A stretch of 21,443 bases of DNA from Terrisporobacter othiniensis (lineage in GTDB: Bacteria > Bacillota > Clostridia > Peptostreptococcales > Peptostreptococcaceae). The first letter of the stretch is position 1, and each line of letters starts with the position of its first letter. The stretch spans positions 1 through 21,443 of the forward strand of contig NZ_JWHR01000150.1 of the NCBI RefSeq assembly GCF_000808015.1. Direction: 5' to 3'. A program made the position numbers and the translations under genes. This document shows, in pieces, positions 15,809 to 21,443 of the stretch. A model generated the notes under the pieces. The model ran no database searches. It saw nothing but the letters and a program-made list of their open reading frames with translations, and had not been told where the DNA came from.

Positions 15809-16729
15809 TTAATTTTCATTCTTTATAAAATAACCTTTTTTACCAAGTACATAAACTATAATTATAGATAACAATAAAACAAAAGTAGCTATAAGTCCTG
15901 CTTCTGGTCCAAATGCTCCACCACTAATAGTCTCACTTCCTACTAAGTTAAAATCAAAAATACTGGAGACAGCTACATTTATGCCACTAACTTCAAATCC
16001 AAATACATTACCCTGGGCAAAATTCCACGCTGCATGCATCCCACATACTGACCAAAGATCATTAGTCTTTATAACATAAATACCATAGAAAATTCCTACT
16101 AAAATAATATTTATTACTGCAATGTAGTTTACATCAGGATTAAATAAATGCATAATTCCAAATATAGCAGAAGAAAAAATCAGTGCAAATACCATGTTAT
16201 ATCTAGCTGCTAAAACATTCATTAACCAGCCTCTTGTCAATATTTCTTCCGTTGCACTTTGTATCATCCAACCAATTAAGATTATCATTACTCCTCCTAA
16301 TGCAGATATACCAACAGGCTGGATGGGATTTTTATCCAATGAAACGCATCCAAGTACAAACAATATTAAAACTACAATTGCCATCATAATAAATCCAATT
16401 AAAAAACCTTTAGTATATTTTTTTAACCAGCTGTCTTTGCTAAATCCAAGAGTTGAAATTTTTCTTTTTTCAATATATTTAACCCTCACAAAAACTAATA
16501 ATGCTATAAATAAAAATGAACTTAAATTAATAAATAATTCTAATAAACTTAAATTCGATGACATTCCCCTAGACATGTATAAAGTCAAATATATTGGTAT
16601 TATACAAATTCCACCTATAATTTGACCACCAAACATAAATATTAAAAGTAATATCGTAGCCCAAATAAAATTAGGTAACTTTTTACTACTTTTCGCCATA
16701 GTAACAAGATCTTCTTTTTTTGAACACAT
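15809..16729 (-). CDS. CPBP (CAAX/Abi type) intramembrane metalloprotease
   Basis: This 306-residue protein has about eight hydrophobic segments. The catalytic signatures of the CPBP family are intact: E161 and E162 with R166 (ATEEILTRGW), H194 (FGIMHLF, the F..xH motif) and H232 with N236 (GMHAAWNFA). Family members cleave within membranes (Rce1-type prenyl-protein proteases in eukaryotes; bacteriocin self-immunity and signalling in bacteria). The substrate here is unknown. The RBS AGGGGGATGTT gives the start at 16729; a second ATG at codon 11 lacks one. It lies 20 bases after the rtcB stop on the same strand, so it is the second gene of an rtcB operon. The two have no obvious shared pathway. 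Confidence 0.9.
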   Translation of the reverse strand: MCSKKEDLVTMAKSSKKLPNFIWATILLLIFMFGGQIIGGICIIPIYLTLYMSRGMSSNLSLLELFINLSSFLFIALLVFVRVKYIEKRKISTLGFSKDSWLKKYTKGFLIGFIMMAIVVLILFVLGCVSLDKNPIQPVGISALGGVMIILIGWMIQSATEEILTRGWLMNVLAARYNMVFALIFSSAIFGIMHLFNPDVNYIAVINIILVGIFYGIYVIKTNDLWSVCGMHAAWNFAQGNVFGFEVSGINVAVSSIFDFNLVGSETISGGAFGPEAGLIATFVLLLSIIIVYVLGKKGYFIKNEN

Positions 16730-16749
16730 AACATCCCCCTAAAATCCAC

Positions 16750-17970
16750 TTATTTTGATTTATAATTATATATTGGTTTAATCACATCAATTATCTCTAC
16801 TGTTTCACCTACAAATTTTAAAATATCATCTATGGATTTATAAGCCATTGGAGCTTCGTCAATCGTCTCTTCGCATACAGAAGTAGTCCAAATATCTTTC
16901 ATACTGTTTTCAAATTCATTTATGTTTAACTTTGACTTTGCCTCACTTCTGCTCATAAGTCTTCCTGCTCCATGAGGTGCAGAATAGTTCCAGTCTTCGT
17001 TTCCTTTTCCTATTGCAAGTATACTTCCATCTCTCATATTTATTGGAATAAGTAACTTTTCCCCTTCATAAGATGATATACTACCCTTTCTTATTATATT
17101 ATCTCTAAAATTGATATAATTATGAGTTGTATGGAAGCATGTAAAATCATCAATACTTTTTTTTAATAATTTATTTAAAATTATATTTGCCATGACTTCT
17201 CTATTTATCTCAGCATATTCCTGACAGATTTTCATGTCATGTAAGTATTCTTCTCTATATTTTCCTGTTAAAAAACACAAGTCTTTTGGATATTTAGGTT
17301 TTAAGTTTTCGTATTTCTTTATTAACTTTTTCAACTCACCTTGAATTTCTTTTCTTCTTCCTTGATCTTTGAAAGTTTTTATTAACTCTTCTTTTTCCTC
17401 ATAGAACTTTTCCTTACCACTGCATAATTCTATAGCTAAGCTTTGGTAATAATCTGCAACTTGTTTTCCCAAATTTCTACTTCCAGAATGTATTACCAAA
17501 TACTTATTTTTATTCTTGTCTTCGTCAACTTCAATAAAGTGATTTCCACCACCTAAAGTTCCTATACTTCTTTCTATCCATTTACTTTGTTTTAACTCTC
17601 TATAACAATGTAGTTCTTGCAATTTATCAAAATTATATTTTTTTCCCTCATGAACATTTTTTCCTGAAGGTACATATTTTCTTATAACATTATCTAGTTC
17701 TTCTAAAGGCAAATCTATTTTACCAAGTTCCACTGTAAACATTCCACAGCCGATGTCAACTCCTACTATATTAGGTATGACCATATTACCAAGCTTCGCA
17801 GTAAATCCAATTACACATCCTGCTCCTGCGTGAACATCTGGCATTATTCTTATTTTTCCGTTTTTAACAAATTCCTGATTACAAAGCTCCTCTATTTGCT
17901 CCTTTGATTTTTCGTCAATTTTATCCGAAAATATTTTAGCTAAGTTATACTTTCCCTTTACTTCTATCAT
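16750..17970 (-). CDS. rtcB: RtcB-type RNA ligase (3'-phosphate to 5'-hydroxyl)
   Basis: RtcB joins RNA 2',3'-cyclic phosphate or 3'-phosphate ends to 5'-OH ends, using GTP and Mn2+ through an enzyme-histidine-GMP intermediate. The 406-residue protein has C75 in VGVDIGCGM, H144 in LGGGNHF, H161 in VIHSGSRN, H283 in TTHNY and the guanylylated H333 in SAPHGAGR, all expected active-site residues. Length is shorter than the E. coli type (about 408) by only a few residues, with a Lys/Glu-rich helical insertion at about 185-225. The ATG at 17970 sits after AGGGTG; a GTG 9 bases earlier overlaps the RBS and is less likely. It is the first gene of a two-gene unit with the CPBP protease. In bacteria RtcB usually repairs tRNA or rRNA cut by toxins or stress; no archease or RtcR gene is nearby. 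Confidence 0.95.
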   Translation of the reverse strand: MIEVKGKYNLAKIFSDKIDEKSKEQIEELCNQEFVKNGKIRIMPDVHAGAGCVIGFTAKLGNMVIPNIVGVDIGCGMFTVELGKIDLPLEELDNVIRKYVPSGKNVHEGKKYNFDKLQELHCYRELKQSKWIERSIGTLGGGNHFIEVDEDKNKNKYLVIHSGSRNLGKQVADYYQSLAIELCSGKEKFYEEKEELIKTFKDQGRRKEIQGELKKLIKKYENLKPKYPKDLCFLTGKYREEYLHDMKICQEYAEINREVMANIILNKLLKKSIDDFTCFHTTHNYINFRDNIIRKGSISSYEGEKLLIPINMRDGSILAIGKGNEDWNYSAPHGAGRLMSRSEAKSKLNINEFENSMKDIWTTSVCEETIDEAPMAYKSIDDILKFVGETVEIIDVIKPIYNYKSK

Positions 17971-18046
17971 CTTTATCACACCCTTTTTCTTATCTTGTTG
18001 TAATATAATCTTAACATATATCTACACTACATATTTTATAAATTAA

Positions 18047-18088
18047 AAAATGTAGTTACTAAGCTTATTATTTAAGTAACTACATTTT
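18047..18088 (-). terminator. Terminator of the lipoprotein gene
   Basis: A 14-bp perfect stem (18047-18060 with 18075-18088) encloses a 14-base loop. On the minus strand it is followed by a long U-rich tail. It lies 44 bases after the lipoprotein stop. Confidence 0.8.
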
Positions 18089-18131
18089 AATATCTATTTT
18101 ATTTAATTATTTGTATATAATTTATTTTCAT

Positions 18132-18959
18132 TTATCTAGATACTTCTCCTGTAGACTTATCTACATACCACCATCCGAAGCTTTCTCTCATGTCATTTTC
18201 ATCATAATTATCTGCGCTCATATGATATCTATTTCCTATTACTTCATATACTTCAATTGTATTTGGTGCATAACCAATTTCTTTTATAAAGTAATTTTTT
18301 AGTATTTGTACTGCATTACTTTCAGACACACCACTATTACTAGACGTTGATTCTTTCTTTTTTGACTCTTGCTTTTTAGCTTCTTCTTGTCTTCTTTTTT
18401 CTTCTGCCTCTTTAGCTATTTTTTCTATAGCCACTTCGCAATCTGATTTTAAATTTGTTAAAGTTTCCTTTTGTGAAGCATAAGACTCATTATCTTCTAT
18501 AAGTTCTAAGGCTTCATCAATATCCTTTATTGCTTTAGAGTAGTTTTTGTTTGAGAAATAATCTTCTGATGATTTTGTTAATTTATCTATTTTATCATTT
18601 AATTTTTTATCTTCTTCAACTTGTGTTTTTAAAGTTTTAGCTTCATTAACTAAGACATCAGATCCATTTTCATAATTTATAACTTCATCCAAAAGCTCTA
18701 AAGTTTGCTCAAATTCTTGTTTTTCATAATTTTCTAAAGCTTTCACGTACTTTTCACTTTGATTATATAAGGCAGTTGCAACTTCATCATCTTTCTTTTC
18801 TTCCAATGCCTTTTCAAACTCTGTAAGAGCCACTTCATACTTTCCATTTTTTAATGCTTCATTCCCCAGTTCTAATGCTTCATTGTATGCAGCATCACTT
18901 TTACAACCAACTAGTAAAAGCATACTTATTATACATATTGATATTAATTTTTTCTTCAT
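18132..18959 (-). CDS. TPR-type lipoprotein with C-terminal PepSY/YycI-like segment
   Basis: This is a 275-residue lipoprotein. The start at 18959 follows GAGGGAGAC and gives a classic lipoprotein signal: MKKK, a hydrophobic core and lipobox LVGC with the lipidated cysteine at residue 19. A frame start at 18995 would lie at or before the transcription start and is rejected. Residues 22-185 hold helical TPR-like repeats (YNEALELGNEALKNGKYEVA; EQTLELLDEVIN; KAIKDIDEALELIEDNESYA). A charged Lys/Glu/Ser coiled-coil and linker (about 185-215) leads to a small C-terminal domain with SNAVQILKNYF...YEVIGN..Y...WWYVDKSTGEV, as seen in clostridial lipoproteins. It probably acts as a surface scaffold. 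It is monocistronic, with its own promoter and terminator. Confidence 0.88.
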   Translation of the reverse strand: MKKKLISICIISMLLLVGCKSDAAYNEALELGNEALKNGKYEVALTEFEKALEEKKDDEVATALYNQSEKYVKALENYEKQEFEQTLELLDEVINYENGSDVLVNEAKTLKTQVEEDKKLNDKIDKLTKSSEDYFSNKNYSKAIKDIDEALELIEDNESYASQKETLTNLKSDCEVAIEKIAKEAEEKRRQEEAKKQESKKKESTSSNSGVSESNAVQILKNYFIKEIGYAPNTIEVYEVIGNRYHMSADNYDENDMRESFGWWYVDKSTGEVSR

Positions 18960-18999
18960 TTTGTCTCCCTCATCTTTTGATTTATATTTTGACATTGTA

Positions 19000-19028
19000 A
19001 TTATACCAAAATATAGATTATTTTTCCA
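19000..19028 (-). promoter_or_regulatory. Sigma-A promoter of the lipoprotein gene
   Basis: An extended -10 TGGTATAAT (TATAAT at 19000-19005 on the complement) lies 17 bases from a weak -35 TGGAAA (19023-19028). The start site near 18993 is about 35 bases before the ATG at 18959 and rules out a longer protein. Confidence 0.65.
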
Positions 19029-19040
19029 TAAGGGGTTTCA

Positions 19041-20312
19041 TCAATTTGAAGTTTTATCCATACTTAACAAGCGATCTAAATATATTGATTTAACTTGTTC
19101 ATTTGCCAAGGCTCTCTTGGCTGGGGGTAATTTAAGTATTGTAGATAATATGGCTGCCATGACTCTATGACTACTTAATGCTTTATTATCAAATATAAGT
19201 TCTTGTAATTGTCCCTTCTCTATGGCCATAAGAACTACTCTATGTACTGAATTTGCAGGAGTAATTATTTTTTCTTTTCTTTTCAAAAGTATTATGCTAC
19301 TTTTGGGACAATTTCTAGCACAAACTCCACATCCTAAGCACACTTCTTCATCAATTCTAATTATAGCTTTATCCTTTTCTTTTACTTTACTTATTGCCCC
19401 TATGGGGCATGCATTTACGCATTTTCCACATCCTACACAAGAATCATAATTAATATTTGGTATAAAGCTAGTGGTTGCTACTGGATGCATATTACCAAAT
19501 TTTCTAGCTGCTAATAATGCTTCACAGCAACATCCACAACAGTTGCATATAAAACTTACGCCTCTTCTTACATTTTCACCACATTGAACTAAATTATTTT
19601 CATATGCTTCATGTAATAATTCTTTACACTCAGATGCATCTATTCGTCTTGCATAATTGTATTTTATTAAAGAGTTTGCTGTCCCATTAAAAGTCATGCA
19701 TATGTCCATAGGTGCATCACAACCTTTACCCACATGCTTCATTTTATGCCTGCAATAACACATTCCTACTGCTATATGCTCTGCTTCTTCTATTATATTA
19801 GTAGCTCTTTCATAATCTAATATTGTCACTTCATTGTCATTACTTAATACTTCTTCTTGTACGAAAACTCTTCCTAGTTTTGTTTCTGATGAATAAAATA
19901 AATCCTTTATAAAATCCTCTTCCACATTTAGATATTCATAATAAAGTTCTGATAAAAGTTTTTGATCAATATCATTTCTAGTTCTCATCAAAGCAAATTC
20001 TATAAATCCAGCCATTGGTGGAGGAAGTATATACTGTTTTCCTTTATCATCCTCTAAATCTAATAAAATTGCTTTGCTAGCAAGTGTATCAAGTACTTTT
20101 AATGCTTCACTTTCACTTACACTCCATATATCGGCCGCCGTTTTTACTCGAAATGCTTTAATTGGCAATTGTGCAACTAATTCAGCTTCTTTTTCTGTAA
20201 ATAGCATGGCTAATATTTTGTACAAAGTTTTTGAAGGAGGTGCCCCTTGTGGAAATCTATTTAGCCTCTCCTCTAAACCTTTATATGCATTTTTTGCACT
20301 TATATGCGACAT
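19041..20312 (-). CDS. Multi-cluster 4Fe-4S protein with N-terminal helical/wHTH-like region
   Basis: This is a 423-residue iron-sulfur protein, cytoplasmic by lack of signal. The ATG at 20312 follows AAGGGTGATACAG; a GTG at 20321 overlaps the RBS. Residues 1-95 are a helical region resembling a winged helix (SESEALKVLDTLASKAILLD). The middle (about 150-245) carries C185, C187, C198 and C205 in MCYCRHKMKHVGKGCD. CNCCGCCC follows at 256-263. Two classical 4Fe-4S ferredoxin motifs follow: C292, C295, C298, C302 and C325, C328, C331, C335 (SCVGCGKCVNACP, VCLGCGVCARNCP). The last 75 residues are helical. It is probably an electron carrier or redox-linked enzyme subunit of an anaerobe; the partner is unknown. 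No cofactor-binding domain was seen, so it is unlikely to be a full oxidoreductase. Confidence 0.85.
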   Translation of the reverse strand: MSHISAKNAYKGLEERLNRFPQGAPPSKTLYKILAMLFTEKEAELVAQLPIKAFRVKTAADIWSVSESEALKVLDTLASKAILLDLEDDKGKQYILPPPMAGFIEFALMRTRNDIDQKLLSELYYEYLNVEEDFIKDLFYSSETKLGRVFVQEEVLSNDNEVTILDYERATNIIEEAEHIAVGMCYCRHKMKHVGKGCDAPMDICMTFNGTANSLIKYNYARRIDASECKELLHEAYENNLVQCGENVRRGVSFICNCCGCCCEALLAARKFGNMHPVATTSFIPNINYDSCVGCGKCVNACPIGAISKVKEKDKAIIRIDEEVCLGCGVCARNCPKSSIILLKRKEKIITPANSVHRVVLMAIEKGQLQELIFDNKALSSHRVMAAILSTILKLPPAKRALANEQVKSIYLDRLLSMDKTSN

Positions 20313-20454
20313 CTGTATCACCCTTTTATTTTATTTATTATCTAAATTATTGTAAGAAACAAATAATCTTATTCTGCATTATGTAATTATTACTTCTTTT
20401 TTTATAATATATTAATCATTCCAATGAATATATAAATATAAAATCCTTACAAGC

Positions 20455-20504
20455 AAAAAATAAGCTGTCACATAAACAATTAGAAATTGCTCCGTGGCAG
20501 CTTA
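20455..20504 (-). terminator. Hairpin terminator downstream of the broken ABC permease
   Basis: Arms 20461-20471 and 20494-20504 pair with one wobble, an inner AATT stem closes a GAAA-like loop, and the minus-strand tail is U-rich (20455-20460). It closes the permease transcript and lies upstream of the Fe-S gene. Confidence 0.7.
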
Positions 20505-20564
20505 CTTTGGTACTTTGCTAGCTGAATATGACTCTAATAAATCATACTCACAGTTTATATATAT

Positions 20565-21413
20565 TTATACTATTATCTTTTTCCTTCCTTTAACAAGCTT
20601 TCTATTTGACATAAACATTGTACTTACAATTAATATGACATATAGGACTACCCCCACCACTATAACCATATTATATGTAGGTACTATTTTCCCAAACAAT
20701 GTATAAATTTCAGGAAAAATATAATACCTATTAAAATTAGTCATATGATAAGGTACGAAGTTCTTAAAGTAATGATTAAATTCAAATTTATTATTAGGTA
20801 GCATAGTCATTATACTTAAAATAAATGTAACAACTACTGCTTAAGATAGTATCTGTCCAGCTAATACAGTAGTTAAAAGCGTAACTCCAGCTAAAACTAA
20901 CATTGCTACATATCCAACTAAAACATTTATTATGTACTGTTCAAAGAATGTAGTACTGTCTGGAGAAAAGAAGTAATTTATACTACTTTGGATAGGTAAA
21001 TTATTTCTTTCAAATCCAAATGCAAATAGTTTGCATAGTGAAAATATTCCTATTGCAATAACATAAATTACTGTTCCTACTCCTATACCAATAATTACTC
21101 TACTTTTAATCAATTCACCCTTACCATATTTAGTGGATATGTATAATTGTTTCATATTTGATATTCTATTATTATAAAAATCACTTATATCTTTATCAGT
21201 TAGCTATTCTATTTTTTTATCATAATTTGAACCTATCAAAGTAACTAAAACTGAGTTATATAAATATTTACTTTTATCTTTTCTCTGCACAACATCCTTA
21301 ATAGTTTTTTCATCTAGTAATATTTTGTGTTCATCTTTTTTTGATTCTTTTAAGTTATCTTTATTTGATATAATCATATTTCTACTTGAATCATATACAT
21401 CATAATTCTTCAT
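20565..21413 (-). pseudogene. ABC-2-type transporter permease, broken by two in-frame stops
   Basis: Three consecutive open stretches in the same minus-strand frame read as one membrane protein. The first begins MKNYDVYDSSRNMIIS and ends ...NYDKKIE at TAG (21204-21206). The second (MKQLYISTKYGKGELIKSRV, three hydrophobic segments) ends at AGQILS then TAA (20841-20843). The frame then continues AVVVTFILSIMTMLPNN to VSTMFMSNRKLVKGRKKI and the true stop. The order of hydrophobic segments, the lysine-rich cytoplasmic end and FNRYYIFPEIYTLFGK suggest the permease of a lantibiotic- or drug-type ABC exporter. The N-terminal TM helix expected before 21413 is missing or outside the window, and TAA lies just upstream in frame. 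Frame is kept across both stops, so decay is recent. Confidence 0.75.
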
Positions 21414-21443
21414 TGATACATTAAATTATTTATACCTTCATAA

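Noticed and set aside
18960..18995. Longer N-terminus for the TPR lipoprotein
   Set aside because: It would place a polar stretch ahead of the lipoprotein signal and overlaps the predicted transcription start near 18993.

Overview
This is a low-GC, AT-rich window that reads as a spore-forming member of the Clostridia. The evidence is strong GGAGG ribosome binding sites, T-box regulation, a cluster of spore-surface-like proteins, a secreted M28 peptidase and many A/T-ending codons. No rRNA or tRNA gene was seen. Genus cannot be fixed from the sequence alone.

Layout. At 1-1343 there is one intact gene of unknown function and a broken one (768-1207, minus). At 1344-4169 a secreted M28 zinc aminopeptidase lies downstream, on the minus strand, of a T-box leader. 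The leader has a consensus promoter, one Stem I and two successive antiterminator/terminator modules. At 4311-5502 there is a plus-strand pair: a small protein with a C-terminal J-domain-like HPD motif and a partner of unknown function. At 5583-6877 (minus) there is a DUF2284 metal-binding protein and a two-TM membrane protein. At 6895-8140 lies a decayed stretch holding a deleted MGT-type glycosyltransferase and relics. At 8209-9165 an FtsZ stops exactly at the end of the globular domain, with no linker or C-terminal peptide. Just upstream of it is the 3' relic of a group II intron (about 9310-9400).

The most coherent accessory unit is 9578-14669. It holds three proteins that share one module of about 70 residues: a Cys/His-tailed propeller-like protein (minus), a 105-residue protein consisting almost only of the module (plus), and a 1102-residue multi-domain DUF11/SdrD-B/Ig protein that carries the module near its C-terminus. 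None has a signal peptide or sortase signal. A spore coat or exosporium location, with assembly through the shared module, is therefore an attractive inference. The intergenic control region between the divergent genes carries a 36-bp tandem repeat.

The remainder (14971-21443) is a DUF1275 membrane protein, an RtcB RNA ligase plus CPBP protease operon, a TPR lipoprotein, a multi-cluster Fe-S protein with an N-terminal helical region, and an ABC-2-type permease pseudogene with two in-frame stops running to the window edge. At least four broken genes in 21 kb indicate active gene decay. The best candidates for new biology are the shared-module spore-surface cluster, the tailless FtsZ, the doubled T-box module and the J-domain pair.
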